Shown: in pieces, positions 8,549 through 16,954 of the stretch
Layout of the letters: each line of letters begins with the position of its first letter
How positions within the stretch are numbered: the first letter of the stretch is position 1
Origin: Pimelobacter simplex
GTDB taxonomy: Bacteria > Actinomycetota > Actinomycetes > Propionibacteriales > Nocardioidaceae
Assembly (NCBI RefSeq): GCF_900114845.1
Contig: NZ_FOUK01000009.1
Span: 62,001-126,000, forward strand
Length of the DNA: 64,000 nucleotides
Direction of reading: 5' to 3'
The notes under the pieces: generated by a model
Databases searched by the model: none
What the model saw: the letters and a program-made list of their open reading frames with translations, nothing else
Told to the model about the DNA's origin: nothing
Program-made: the position numbers and the translations under genes

Positions 8549-9433
8549 ATGGGGCAGCGGGTGCAGCGGTTGGCGGCGTACGCCGTCATCATCCGCGGCG
8601 ACCAGATCCTGCTCTCCCGGCTCTCGGAGCGGGTCACCCGCAAGGAGCTGTGGTCCCTGCCCGGGGGCGGGGTCGACCACGGCGAGGACCCGCGGGACGC
8701 CGTCGTCCGCGAGGTGTACGAGGAGACCGGGCTCGACGCCCAGGTCGACGAGACCGCCCACGTCTACTCGCTCCACGTCGCCGACTCGTGGCGCCGCGGA
8801 CGGCGGGTCGACGCGCACTCGGTGCGGATCGTCTACGAGGGCTGGGTGCCGGCCGACGCACCGGAGCCGCACGTGACCGAGGTCGACGGGTCGACGGCGG
8901 AGGCGGCGTGGAAGCCGGTCGCGCAGGTGCTCGACGGGACGGTGCCGACGGTGAGCCTGGTGGCCGAGGCGCTGGCGTCGTACCGGATCCGGCAGCGGCA
9001 GCGCACCGCCGCCTACGCGTACGTCGTCCGCGATGACGCGATCCTGCTGACCCGCACCTCCGACCTCGCGCCCGACCCGGGCACCTGGCACCTGCCGGGC
9101 GGGGGCATCGACCACGGTGAGGCGCCGACCGACACGATCCGGCGCGAGCTGTGGGAGGAGTGCGGGCTCGAGGGCGAGGCGACCGGTCTGCTCACCGTGC
9201 TCGACCACCACTTCACCGGGACCGCGCCCAACGGCCGGGCCGAGGACTTCCACGCGATCGGCGTGATCTACCGGGCCGAGGTCGGGCCGGGCGAGCCGCG
9301 CGTCGTCGAGGAGGGCGGGACGACCGACGGCGTCGCGTGGGTGCCGCTGGCCGATGTCGCGGCCGGCCGGCTGAAGGTCTACGGCTCGGTGCGCGCCGCC
9401 ATCGAGGCGGCCGGCGATACTGTCGCCGGGTGA
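8549..9433 (+). CDS. Protein with two tandem Nudix hydrolase domains
   Basis: The 294-residue protein carries two complete Nudix boxes. The first is in GGGVDHGEDP...REVYEETGL (residues about 33-56) and the second in GGGIDHGEAP...RELWEECGL (about 185-208). Each keeps the G-x5-E-x7-REUxEExGU pattern needed for metal-dependent cleavage of nucleoside-diphosphate-linked substrates. The two halves both begin with AAYA(V/Y)V, which points to an internal duplication. The ATG at 8549 is chosen because AGGAG lies six bases upstream. The substrate is unknown. Both sites look intact, so the protein could act on two substrates or as a pseudo-dimer. Confidence 0.88.
   Translation: MGQRVQRLAAYAVIIRGDQILLSRLSERVTRKELWSLPGGGVDHGEDPRDAVVREVYEETGLDAQVDETAHVYSLHVADSWRRGRRVDAHSVRIVYEGWVPADAPEPHVTEVDGSTAEAAWKPVAQVLDGTVPTVSLVAEALASYRIRQRQRTAAYAYVVRDDAILLTRTSDLAPDPGTWHLPGGGIDHGEAPTDTIRRELWEECGLEGEATGLLTVLDHHFTGTAPNGRAEDFHAIGVIYRAEVGPGEPRVVEEGGTTDGVAWVPLADVAAGRLKVYGSVRAAIEAAGDTVAG
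9418..9429 (+). promoter_or_regulatory. Candidate leaderless promoter -10 (TACTGT) before the iron-dehydrogenase gene
   Basis: TACTGT at 9418-9423 ends six bases before the GTG at 9430, while still inside the end of the Nudix gene. This spacing puts the transcription start at the start codon. No Shine-Dalgarno sequence precedes the GTG. The same arrangement recurs at several other genes in the window. Confidence 0.45.
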
Positions 9434-10707
9434 CTGAGACCGTCTTCACCTATGCCGCGCCCGCGCTGAAGTTCGGGCGGGGCGCCGCCGCCGAGATCGG
9501 GTACGACGTCCGCGCCTGGGGCGCGCGCCGCGTCCTGCTGGTCACCGACCCGGGCGTCGCCGCGACCGGTCACCCCGAGCGGGTGGCCGAGGGACTGCGC
9601 GCCCGCGACCTGCAGGTCGTCGTCTTCGACCGGTCCCGGGTCGAGCCGACCGACGTCTCGCTCGAGGAGGCGGTGGCCTTCGCGCGCGCCGAGGGTCCGT
9701 TCGACGCGGTCGTCGCCGTCGGCGGCGGCTCGTCGATCGACACCGCCAAGGCGGTCGCGCTGCTGGTGACCAACCCCGGCGAGCTGATGGACTACGTCAA
9801 CGCGCCCATCGGCAAGGCGCGGGCACCGCAGCAGCCGGTGCTGCCGCTGGTCGCCGTGCCGACGACGACGGGGACCGGTGCGGAGTCGACCACGATCTGC
9901 GTGATGGACGTCCTCGCGCTCATGGTGAAGACCGGGATCAGCCACGCGGCGCTGCGCCCCCGCCTCGCCGTCGTCGACCCGGCGCTGTCGGCGACCCAGC
10001 CGCCGGGCGTGCTCGCGGCGGCCGGCATGGACATCCTCTGCCACGCGCTCGAGAGCTACACCGCCCGCTGGTACGGCGACTTCGACGCCAAGCAGCCCGA
10101 GCAGCGGGTGCCGTACTGCGGCTCGAACCCGATCGCGGACCTGTGGTCCGAGCGAGCGCTGGGCCTGCTCGCGACGGCTTTCCGGGCCGCCGTCCACGAT
10201 GCGCGCGAGGGACGCGACGGCAGCGAGGCCGCCGAGCAGATGGCGCTCGCCGCGACCTTCGCCGGGCTCGGCTTCGGCAACGCCGGCGTCCACATCCCGC
10301 ACGCCAACGCCTACCCGATCGCGGGCCGGGTGCAGGACTTCCGCCCGGCCGACTACCCCCAGGACGAGCCGATGGTCCCGCACGGCATGGCGGTCGCGCT
10401 GACCGCGCCCGAGGCGTTCCGGTTCACCTTCGACGCCGCGCCCGAGCGGCACCTGCGCGCCGCGCGGCTGCTCGACCCGGCCGCCACCGGCGCCGACGGC
10501 CCGGGGCTGCTGCCCGACGTGGTGGCGAGCCTGATGCGCGACATCGGCATCCCCAACGGCCTCGGCGAGGTCGGGTACGGCGCGGGCGACGTCGACGCGC
10601 TCGTCGACGGATCGCTGAAGCAGCAGCGCCTCCTCGCCACGGCGCCCAAGGAGGTCACCGGCGACGACCTCGCGTCGATCATCGGTGCCTCGCTGGAGCA
10701 CTGGTGA
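9430..10707 (+). CDS. Iron-containing alcohol dehydrogenase, hydroxyacid-oxoacid transhydrogenase type
   Basis: The 425-residue enzyme belongs to the group III iron-dependent dehydrogenases. It shows the nucleotide motif GGGSSID, the segment TTTGTGAEST, and metal-ligand histidines in DILCHALE, HIPHANAYP and VPHGMAVAL. The long insert with PYCGSNPIADLW and the overall length match the ADHFE1-like hydroxyacid-oxoacid transhydrogenases, which couple oxidation of a 4-hydroxy acid to reduction of 2-oxoglutarate without free NAD. That substrate assignment is inferred from similarity. The GTG start overlaps the stop of the Nudix gene (GTGA). Confidence 0.85.
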   Translation: MTETVFTYAAPALKFGRGAAAEIGYDVRAWGARRVLLVTDPGVAATGHPERVAEGLRARDLQVVVFDRSRVEPTDVSLEEAVAFARAEGPFDAVVAVGGGSSIDTAKAVALLVTNPGELMDYVNAPIGKARAPQQPVLPLVAVPTTTGTGAESTTICVMDVLALMVKTGISHAALRPRLAVVDPALSATQPPGVLAAAGMDILCHALESYTARWYGDFDAKQPEQRVPYCGSNPIADLWSERALGLLATAFRAAVHDAREGRDGSEAAEQMALAATFAGLGFGNAGVHIPHANAYPIAGRVQDFRPADYPQDEPMVPHGMAVALTAPEAFRFTFDAAPERHLRAARLLDPAATGADGPGLLPDVVASLMRDIGIPNGLGEVGYGAGDVDALVDGSLKQQRLLATAPKEVTGDDLASIIGASLEHW

Positions 10708-10714
10708 CACCGAC

Positions 10715-10726
10715 TACCATCGTCGG
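10715..10726 (+). promoter_or_regulatory. Candidate leaderless promoter -10 (TACCAT)
   Basis: TACCAT at 10715-10720 lies exactly six bases before the GTG at 10727. No ribosome-binding site is present, which fits a leaderless transcript covering the small membrane peptide and the methyltransferase. Confidence 0.45.
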
Positions 10727-10813
10727 GTGAATCCTCGTCACCGCCGCCTGATCATCCCGGCCGCACTGGTGGCGCTGCTGCTCATCGTCGTCGTCGCCGC
10801 GCTGCTGCGATGA
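10727..10813 (+). CDS. 28-residue single-pass membrane peptide
   Basis: GTG opens a 28-codon frame with a basic start (MNPRHRR) and one continuous hydrophobic helix of about 18 residues (LIIPAALVALLLIVVVAA), ending in LLR. It overlaps the start of the next gene by four bases (ATGA), the coupling style used by real operons throughout this window. A -10-like TACCAT sits six bases upstream. This supports a genuine small protein rather than chance, although no known family is recognisable. It may be a membrane regulator or may act mainly to couple translation of the methyltransferase. Confidence 0.6.
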   Translation: MNPRHRRLIIPAALVALLLIVVVAALLR

Positions 10814-12021
10814 GCACCCTGACCCTCGACGAGGGCCTGGCGCAGGTCCGCGCCGACCTGCTGGCCGACGACCGGCTGCTGCGCGCGGTCGCCTCGGGAC
10901 GCCGTCGTGCCGCGACGCCGCCGTGGCGGCGGGTCGAGCTCCGCTGGGTCGACCTCAAGGCCGGGCGCCACCTGCAGATCGTCCGGTACGACGCCACGCA
11001 GGCGCACACGGCGAACCACCTCGCCGGGGCGCCGGCCGAGGAGGCCGTCGATGCGCTGCTGACCGAGCCGTTCGGCAACTGGACGGTCGAGACGCCCGGG
11101 CGCCAGCTCAGCCTCCGGGTGACGAAGAAGGGTGCCGCGGCCGTGCACACGACGTCGCGTGCCGCTGACGAGCAGGACCCCGACCGCAGCCACGACCGGG
11201 CCAAGGACCGGCTGCTGCCCGAGGACGACCCGGTGCTGCGGGTGCTCGGTCTCTCCGACGCGCAGGGGCGGGTCAAGCCGACCCGGCGTGCGAAGTACCG
11301 CCAGGTCGAGGACTTCCTGCGCATCCTCGACCACACCGTGGCCGACGCCGTCGCCAAGGGTCAGGTCCGCACGCCCACCGCCGACGACCCGCTGCGCGTC
11401 GTCGACCTCGGCTGCGGCAACGGCTACCTCACGTTCGCCGCGCAGCGCTTCCTCAGCGAGCGGCGCGGGCTGCCGGTCCGGCTGACCGGCGTCGACGTCA
11501 AGGAGCAGTCGCGCGACCACAACAACGCGGTCGCGCGCGAGCTCGGCATCGAGGCGACGTTCGTGGCCGGCACCATCGGCGACGCCGTCCTCGACCAGGC
11601 ACCCGACGTCGTGCTCGCGCTCCACGCCTGCGACACGGCGACGGACGACGCGCTCGCCCGCGCGGTCGCCTGGGAGGCGCCGCTCGTGCTGGCCGCGCCC
11701 TGCTGCCACCACGACATCGCGGCCCAGCTCCGGACGGCGCCCGCACCGGCGCCGTACGCCGCGCTGGTGCGCGACGGCATCCTCCGCGAGCGCTTCGCCG
11801 ACACGCTGACCGATGCGCTGCGGGCGTTGCTCCTGCGGCGGGCGGGGTACCGGGTCGACGTGATCGAGTTCGTCGACAGCCAGCACACGCCGCGCAACAC
11901 CCTGCTCCGCGCGGTCCGCGCGGGGTCGGCCGCCGACACCGGCGACACCCGCGAGTACGACGACCTCGTCGCCGCGTGGGGCGTGCGCCCGCGGCTCGGG
12001 GAGCTGCTGGCAGGGCGGTGA
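10810..12021 (+). CDS. Class I SAM-dependent methyltransferase (METTL25/RRNAD-like)
   Basis: The 403-residue protein has a SAM-binding motif VVDLGCGNGYLTF near residues 197-210, an acidic second strand GVDVKEQS, and the LALHACDTATDDAL and APCCHHD segments typical of the Methyltransf_32/METTL25-like group. The N-terminal 190 residues form a separate family domain. Relatives include putative RNA and small-molecule methyltransferases, and the substrate here is unknown. It overlaps the upstream 28-residue peptide and the downstream secreted protein by four bases each, so all three are probably co-translated. Confidence 0.8.
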   Translation: MSTLTLDEGLAQVRADLLADDRLLRAVASGRRRAATPPWRRVELRWVDLKAGRHLQIVRYDATQAHTANHLAGAPAEEAVDALLTEPFGNWTVETPGRQLSLRVTKKGAAAVHTTSRAADEQDPDRSHDRAKDRLLPEDDPVLRVLGLSDAQGRVKPTRRAKYRQVEDFLRILDHTVADAVAKGQVRTPTADDPLRVVDLGCGNGYLTFAAQRFLSERRGLPVRLTGVDVKEQSRDHNNAVARELGIEATFVAGTIGDAVLDQAPDVVLALHACDTATDDALARAVAWEAPLVLAAPCCHHDIAAQLRTAPAPAPYAALVRDGILRERFADTLTDALRALLLRRAGYRVDVIEFVDSQHTPRNTLLRAVRAGSAADTGDTREYDDLVAAWGVRPRLGELLAGR

Positions 12022-12986
12022 GCCGCGTGGAGAAGCTGCTCTTCCTGCTGCTGCCGGTGCCCTTCGCCGTCGGCCTGCTCAGTCCCGGCGCCGCGGTCGC
12101 GCCGATCCCCGGCGACCCGGTCTTCGCGTTCACCGACCCGCAGATCGCCGAGTCGAGCGGCCTCGTCGCCGGCGACGGCGTGGTCGTCACGGTCAACGAC
12201 TCCGGCGACAGCAACCGCATCTTCACCGTCGACACGAGCACCGGCGACACCGTCGGGATCACCCGCTGGCAGGGCGAGGCGCGCGACCACGAGGCCCTCG
12301 CGCCCGCCGGCGAAGGCGAGGTGTGGGTCGGCGACATCGGCGACAACGCGGCCAGCCGCGACCACGTGTCGGTGGCGCGGGTGCCCTACGGCCGCGGCGA
12401 CAAGACGGTGACCGCGCCGACGTACGAGCTCGTCTACCCCGACGGACCCCACGACGCCGAGACGCTGCTGAGCGACCCCGCGACCGGGCGCCTCTACGTC
12501 GTGGCCAAGGAGTTCATCGGCCGTCTCTACGCGGCGCCGGCGAAGCTCGACCCCGACCGCCCCAACCGGCTCGAGCCGGTCGGCGAGGTGCTCGGCATCG
12601 CCACCGACGGTGCCTTCTTCCCCGACGGCAAGCACGTCGTGCTGCGCAACTACGGCCAGGCCGTCGTCTACACCTGGCCCGGGCTCGACCGGGTCGCCCG
12701 CTTCGACCTGCCCGCGCAGCGGCAGGGTGAGGGGATCGCGGTCGCCGCCGACGGGGAGGTGCTGCTGAGCTCCGAGGGTGAGGGCGCCGAGGTGCTGAGC
12801 GTCGCGCTGCCGCTGCCGGAGGCGACGCCGTCCGAGGGGGCGTCCGAGGGTGCTGCCGAGCCGGCCCCGGCGACCGACGACGACCCGGCGGCCCAGCTCG
12901 TGTGGTGGCCGTGGGCTGCCGCGGCCGGTGCTGCGGCGGTGGTCGCGCTGCTCGCCTGGGTGGGCATCGCGCGGAGGAGGAGCTGA
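12018..12986 (+). CDS. Membrane-anchored extracellular protein, propeller-like
   Basis: The protein is 322 residues from the GTG at 12018, which overlaps the previous stop; a GTG at 12027 is an alternative. It has an N-terminal signal sequence (FLLLPVPFAVGLL), an extracellular region rich in Asp-Gly and Gly-Asp turns with repeats such as VNDSGDSNRIF and VGDIGDNAASRD, an acidic Ala/Pro linker, and a C-terminal transmembrane helix (about residues 295-317) ending in RRRS. The repeated strand-turn pattern suggests a beta-propeller. It would sit outside the membrane, anchored at its C-terminus. The function is unknown. Confidence 0.65.
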   Translation: MSRVEKLLFLLLPVPFAVGLLSPGAAVAPIPGDPVFAFTDPQIAESSGLVAGDGVVVTVNDSGDSNRIFTVDTSTGDTVGITRWQGEARDHEALAPAGEGEVWVGDIGDNAASRDHVSVARVPYGRGDKTVTAPTYELVYPDGPHDAETLLSDPATGRLYVVAKEFIGRLYAAPAKLDPDRPNRLEPVGEVLGIATDGAFFPDGKHVVLRNYGQAVVYTWPGLDRVARFDLPAQRQGEGIAVAADGEVLLSSEGEGAEVLSVALPLPEATPSEGASEGAAEPAPATDDDPAAQLVWWPWAAAAGAAAVVALLAWVGIARRRS

Positions 12987-12987
12987 C

Positions 12988-13941
12988 ATGCCACGGCTAC
13001 GTCGTACGTCGCCCGAGGAGCCGGGCTGGACCCGGCGCCGGGCCGGGCGCGGCTTCGTCTACGTCGACGCTGCCGGCGACCGGCTGCCCGACGACGACGT
13101 GCAGCGCTGCCGCGACCTGGTGATCCCGCCGGCCTGGACCGACGTCTGGATCAGCCCGCACCCCCACGGCCACCTGCAGGCGGTCGGCACCGACGACGCG
13201 GGCCGGCGCCAGTACCTCTACCACCCGGCCTGGGTGGCGCGCCGGGCCGAGGAGAAGCACGAGCGCGTGGTCGGGCTCGGACGACGGCTGCCGCGGATCC
13301 GGGAGCGGGTCCTGGCCGACCTCGCTGCCGACGACCTCGGCCCGACGGCGACGTGCGCGCTCGCCGTCCGGCTGCTCGACCTGGGCTGCTTCCGGGTCGG
13401 CAACGACGTCTACGCCGCCGAGAACGGCTCCTTCGGGCTGACCACCCTCGAGCGCGACCACGTACGACGCTCCGCCGGGGCGCTGGTCTTCGAGTTCACC
13501 GGCAAGTCCGGGATCGAGCACCACGTCGAGATCGACGACGAGATCGCGGTCGCCGCGCTCGACCGCCGCCGCCGGCGCCGCCGCAAGGACCGGCGGCTGC
13601 TCGACGTGGGCTCCGACGACGTCAACGACTACGTGCGCGAGGTCAGCGGGCTCGAGGTGACCGCCAAGGACTTCCGCACCTGGCACGGCACCGTCCTCGC
13701 CGCCACCGCCCTCGCCGACGCACCGGGGACCGAGGCGTCCGCGACCGTCCGCAAGCGGGCGGTCGCCGCCGCGATGCGCGAGGTCGCGGAGTTCCTCGGC
13801 AACACGCCCGCGCTGGCGCGCTCGGCGTACGTCGACCCGCGGGTGGTCGACGCCTACGAGGAGGGGCGCACGATCCGGCCCGCGCTCCGGCGTGGGGGAG
13901 ACCGGGAGCGCGCGACGCTCCGTCTGCTGGCGGGCCGCTGA
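12988..13941 (+). CDS. DNA topoisomerase IB
   Basis: This 317-residue protein matches the bacterial/poxvirus-type topoisomerase IB family. The N-terminal module contains DLVIPPAWTDVWISP and HLQAVGTDDAGRRQY. The catalytic domain carries the basic active-site residues (for example RVGND and the KSG in FTGKSGIEH) and the likely nucleophilic Tyr in RSAYVDPRVV near the C-terminus. The enzyme relaxes supercoils through a 3'-phosphotyrosyl intermediate. GGAGGAGG precedes the ATG. The stop codon overlaps the next start by one base, linking it to the DUF1905 and macrodomain genes. Confidence 0.92.
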   Translation: MPRLRRTSPEEPGWTRRRAGRGFVYVDAAGDRLPDDDVQRCRDLVIPPAWTDVWISPHPHGHLQAVGTDDAGRRQYLYHPAWVARRAEEKHERVVGLGRRLPRIRERVLADLAADDLGPTATCALAVRLLDLGCFRVGNDVYAAENGSFGLTTLERDHVRRSAGALVFEFTGKSGIEHHVEIDDEIAVAALDRRRRRRRKDRRLLDVGSDDVNDYVREVSGLEVTAKDFRTWHGTVLAATALADAPGTEASATVRKRAVAAAMREVAEFLGNTPALARSAYVDPRVVDAYEEGRTIRPALRRGGDRERATLRLLAGR

Positions 13942-14249
13942 TGGCCGAGCACGAGTTCACCGCCGAGCTGTGGCGCTGGCAGGCGCGCGACGAGACGACG
14001 GGTGGGGCCTGGTTCTTCGTCAGCCTGCCGTTCGAGGTGTCGGACGCGATCGAGGAGGAGACCGGACCGCGCAAGGGCTTCGGCAGCGTCCGGGTCGAGG
14101 TCAGCGTCGGGTCGAGCACCTGGCGGACGTCGGTCTTCCCGAGCGTCGAGGAGAAGACGTTCGTGCTGCCCGTCAAGAAGGCCGTCCGGGTCGCCGAGGG
14201 CCTGACCGAGGGTGGACCCTGCACGGTGCGGCTGCGTACGGTCGACTGA
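13941..14249 (+). CDS. DUF1905 domain protein
   Basis: The 102-residue protein fits the DUF1905 family. It has an early aromatic strand (LWRWQ), the GxWFFVSLP strand, the basic-Gly turn GPRKGFGSVRVEVSVG with WRTSVFP, and a LPVKKAVR end segment. The fold is a small beta-barrel of unknown biochemical role. The ATG overlaps the topoisomerase stop (TGATG), and its own stop overlaps the macrodomain start in the same way. The position suggests a nucleic-acid or ADP-ribose-related task, but nothing in the protein itself shows one. Confidence 0.85.
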   Translation: MAEHEFTAELWRWQARDETTGGAWFFVSLPFEVSDAIEEETGPRKGFGSVRVEVSVGSSTWRTSVFPSVEEKTFVLPVKKAVRVAEGLTEGGPCTVRLRTVD

Positions 14250-14740
14250 TGCGCATCGAGGTCGTCGAGGGCGACATCACCCAGCAGGACGTCGACGCCG
14301 TGGTCAACGCCGCCAACCGCGCGATGCGCGGCGGCGCCGGCGTCGACGGCGCGATCCACCGGGCCGGTGGGCCCGAGGTGCTCGACGACTGCCGGCGCCG
14401 GTTCCCCCACGGGCTCGCGACCGGTGACGCCGGCTGGACGACGGCCGGGCGGATGAGCGCGCGCTGGGTGATCCACGTCGTCGGCCCCAACCGCAACGCC
14501 GGCGAGACCGACCGGACGCTCCTCACGTCCTGCTACCGCCGGGCGCTCGAGGTCGCCGACGAGCTGGGCGCGCGCTCGATCGCCTTCCCGCTGATCAGCG
14601 CCGGCGCCTACGGCTGGCCGCGCGAGGACGCCGTGGACGCGGCCCTCGAGACGCTGCGCGCGACGCCGACGCAGGTCGAGGTGGCGCGCATGGTGGCCTT
14701 CGGCGAGGCCGTCCACCAGCTCATCGCCGCGCGCCTCTGA
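14249..14740 (+). CDS. Macrodomain ADP-ribose hydrolase/deacetylase
   Basis: The 163-residue protein is a single MacroD-type domain. It shows the GDIT start, the VVNAANRAMRGGAGVDGAIH active-site loop and the PLISAGAYGWP loop that binds the distal ribose. Family members remove ADP-ribose from proteins or nucleic acids or deacetylate O-acetyl-ADP-ribose, a by-product of sirtuins; a sirtuin is encoded at 57-58 kb. It is the last gene of the topoisomerase IB unit. It may clear ADP-ribose adducts from DNA or protein, but this link is an inference. Confidence 0.92.
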   Translation: MRIEVVEGDITQQDVDAVVNAANRAMRGGAGVDGAIHRAGGPEVLDDCRRRFPHGLATGDAGWTTAGRMSARWVIHVVGPNRNAGETDRTLLTSCYRRALEVADELGARSIAFPLISAGAYGWPREDAVDAALETLRATPTQVEVARMVAFGEAVHQLIAARL

Positions 14741-14752
14741 GAGGCTCCGGCG

Positions 14753-14773
14753 TCGGGACCTGGTCCCGATTTC
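14753..14773 (+). terminator. Short hairpin after the macrodomain gene, weak terminator candidate
   Basis: TCGGGACC and GGTCCCGA pair perfectly (14753-14760 and 14762-14769) around a single T and are followed by TTTCGGGG. The stem is strong but the T-run is short, so termination may be partial. Confidence 0.5.
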
Positions 14774-14852
14774 GGGGATGCGGTCGTCACCCGTTCGGCG
14801 GAAGGTCGTTGGTCAGGCACCGGACCACCGACCGCCCCGAGAGGAGCCGACC

Positions 14853-15125
14853 ATGCCGATGGAGCTCACCACCGCCGTCCTGCTGGTCGCCGTCACGCTG
14901 GTGTGCGTGGGTTGGCTGCTCCGCTCGCCGCGGCCCGTCCCGGCGAGCACCGAGGGGCCGGCCGCCGACGAGTGGCGCGACGCCGCGCTGCGGCACTTCT
15001 CCGAGCACCGCGACCTGCAGCGCACGGTCGCCGAGGCGCTGAGCACGCCCGGTGCCGTCACCGGCGCCACCCGGCGCGACCTGATGGTCGCGCTCGGGGT
15101 CCCGCAGGTCGACGTCTACGCCTGA
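14853..15125 (+). CDS. Small single-pass membrane protein
   Basis: The 90-residue protein has one N-terminal transmembrane helix (about residues 5-23, LTTAVLLVAVTLVCVGWLL) and a soluble cytoplasmic or periplasmic part of about 65 residues with predicted helices (DEWRDAALRHF, RDLQRTVAEAL, TRRDLMVALG). GAGGAG lies seven bases before the ATG. No family is recognised. It stands alone between the macrodomain gene and a convergent methyltransferase. Confidence 0.65.
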   Translation: MPMELTTAVLLVAVTLVCVGWLLRSPRPVPASTEGPAADEWRDAALRHFSEHRDLQRTVAEALSTPGAVTGATRRDLMVALGVPQVDVYA

Positions 15126-15132
15126 GGCCGCC

Positions 15133-15792
15133 TCAGCGGCGCCGGGCCAGCACGAAGCCGTGGTCGTGGCGCTCGCCGCCGACCGCCGCACGACGGGCGG
15201 TCGCGAGGACCGCGAAGCCGCGCTCGGCCAGCAGCCCAGCGACCTCGTCGGGCTCGTGGAGCACCCCGTGCAGCGTCGTCTGCTGGCGGTAGGCGGTGCC
15301 GTCGACCACCCGCTCACCCCGTCCGGCCTGGAAGCCGAGCAGCAGGACGCCGTCGGTGACCAGGACCCGGGCGAGCTCGCCGGCGATCGTCGCGACCTCG
15401 GCTGGGGTGCTGTGGATGATCGCGTACCAGCACAGCACCCCGCGCAGTGACGCCGTCGCGTGGGGGAGCGCCCGCAGGTCGGCCGCGGCGAGCGGCGTCC
15501 CGGGATGCCCGCGCCGGGCGTGGGCGAGCATGCCGGGGGACAGGTCCACCCCGGTGAGCGGTGCGACGCCCCGTTCGGCGAGGTGCGTGAGCATCCGCCC
15601 GGTGCCGCACCCGGCGTCGAGCACGGGTGCCGGGTGCGCCGGCAGGGCCGCGACGAGCTCGTCGAGCAGGCCGCGCTCGAGCGGTCGCTCGTGGCGCAGG
15701 TCCGGGATCAGCTCGGCGTAGTCGTCCGCGACCCGGTCGTAGAACGCCCGCGTCGCCGGCGTCCGGCCGGCGCCCGCCGAGGTGCCGGTCAG
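15133..15792 (-). CDS. Class I SAM-dependent methyltransferase
   Basis: The soluble methyltransferase has motif I VLDAGCGTGRMLTHL, the acidic strand-2 end GVDLSPGM, and the later LRGVLCWYAIIH region. This is the ubiE/MenG-like small-molecule type. The start is uncertain. There is no in-frame ATG or GTG near the expected N-terminus, so the CTG at 15792, which overlaps the serC stop, is used here and gives about 219 residues. It is probably co-translated with serC. The substrate is unknown. Confidence 0.75.
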   Translation of the reverse strand: MTGTSAGAGRTPATRAFYDRVADDYAELIPDLRHERPLERGLLDELVAALPAHPAPVLDAGCGTGRMLTHLAERGVAPLTGVDLSPGMLAHARRGHPGTPLAAADLRALPHATASLRGVLCWYAIIHSTPAEVATIAGELARVLVTDGVLLLGFQAGRGERVVDGTAYRQQTTLHGVLHEPDEVAGLLAERGFAVLATARRAAVGGERHDHGFVLARRR

Positions 15793-16907
15793 AGCGCCCC
15801 GACGACGTAGTCGATCGACGCGGTGAGCGCCTCGATGTCGGCGGCGTCGATCGCCGGGTACATGGCGATCCGGAGCTGGTTGCGGCCCAGCTTGCGGTAG
15901 GGCTCGGTGTCGACGATCCCGTTGGCGCGGAGCACCTTGGCGATCTCGGCGGCGTCGATCGACTCGTCGAAGTCGATGGTGCCGATCACCAGCGAGCGGT
16001 TGCCCGGCTCGGCCACGTACGGCGTCGTGTACGACGTCCGCTCGGCCCAGCCGTAGAGCGCGTCGGACGAGGCCGTGGTCCGCTCGACCATGCCCTTGAG
16101 GCCGCCCTGGGCGTTCATCCAGTCGAGCTGCTCGGCCATGAGGAAGAGCGTGGCGACCGACGGGGTGTTGTAGGTCTGGTTCTTGGCCGAGTTGTCGATC
16201 GCGGTCGGCAGGTCGAAGAAGGCCGGGATGTGCCGGTCGGAGGCGCCGATGCGCGCCGCGCGCTCGAGGGCGGCGGGCGACATCGTGGCGATCCAGAGCC
16301 CGCCGTCCGAGGCGAAGCACTTCTGGGGCGCGAAGTAGTAGACGTCGGTCTCGGTCAGGTCGACCGGGAGGCCGCCGGCGCCCGAGGTGGCGTCGACGAG
16401 GACGAGGGCGCCGTCGGTGCCGGCCGGGCGGACGACGGGCGCCATCACGGCGGTCGAGGTCTCGTTGTGGGCCCAGGCGTAGACGTCGACGCCGTCCTCG
16501 GCGACGGCGTCGGGGCGGCTGCCCGGGTCGCTCTTGATCACCGACGGGGTGTCGAGCCACGGGGCCTGCTCGGCGGCCTTGGCGAACTTGGCCGAGAACT
16601 CGCCGAAGGTCAGGTGCTGCGACTTCTTCTCGATCAGCCCGAAGGTGGCGATGTCCCAGAACGCGGTGGCGCCGCCGTTGCCGAGCACGACCTCGTAGCC
16701 CTCGGGCAGCGAGAACAGCGCGGCCAGGCCCTCGCGGACCCGCCCGACGACGTTCTTGACGGGCGCCTGGCGGTGCGACGTCCCCATCAGGGTGTCGCCG
16801 GTGGCGGCCAGCGCGTCGAGGTGGCTGGTCTGGATCTTCGAGGGGCCCGCGCCGAAGCGGCCGTCGGCGGGCTTGAGGTCGGCGGGGATCACGATCGCGT
16901 CAGTCAC
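15789..16907 (-). CDS. serC: Phosphoserine aminotransferase
   Basis: This 372-residue PLP enzyme converts 3-phosphohydroxypyruvate to phosphoserine in serine synthesis, and also serves the DXP-dependent vitamin B6 route where that exists. It begins with the actinobacterial form IPADLKPADGRFGAGPSKI. It shows GTSHRQAPVK, the PLP-lysine region YYFAPQKCFASDGG, and the substrate-binding end motif RKLGRNQLRIAMYPA. The GTG start follows a GAAGG ribosome site. The length and motifs agree with the mycobacterial-type SerC family. A methyltransferase overlaps its 3' end. Confidence 0.95.
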   Translation of the reverse strand: MTDAIVIPADLKPADGRFGAGPSKIQTSHLDALAATGDTLMGTSHRQAPVKNVVGRVREGLAALFSLPEGYEVVLGNGGATAFWDIATFGLIEKKSQHLTFGEFSAKFAKAAEQAPWLDTPSVIKSDPGSRPDAVAEDGVDVYAWAHNETSTAVMAPVVRPAGTDGALVLVDATSGAGGLPVDLTETDVYYFAPQKCFASDGGLWIATMSPAALERAARIGASDRHIPAFFDLPTAIDNSAKNQTYNTPSVATLFLMAEQLDWMNAQGGLKGMVERTTASSDALYGWAERTSYTTPYVAEPGNRSLVIGTIDFDESIDAAEIAKVLRANGIVDTEPYRKLGRNQLRIAMYPAIDAADIEALTASIDYVVGAL

Positions 16908-16954
16908 GGTGGCACCTTCTCATCGCAGCATGCGGGAGGGACAGGCTGACGACG

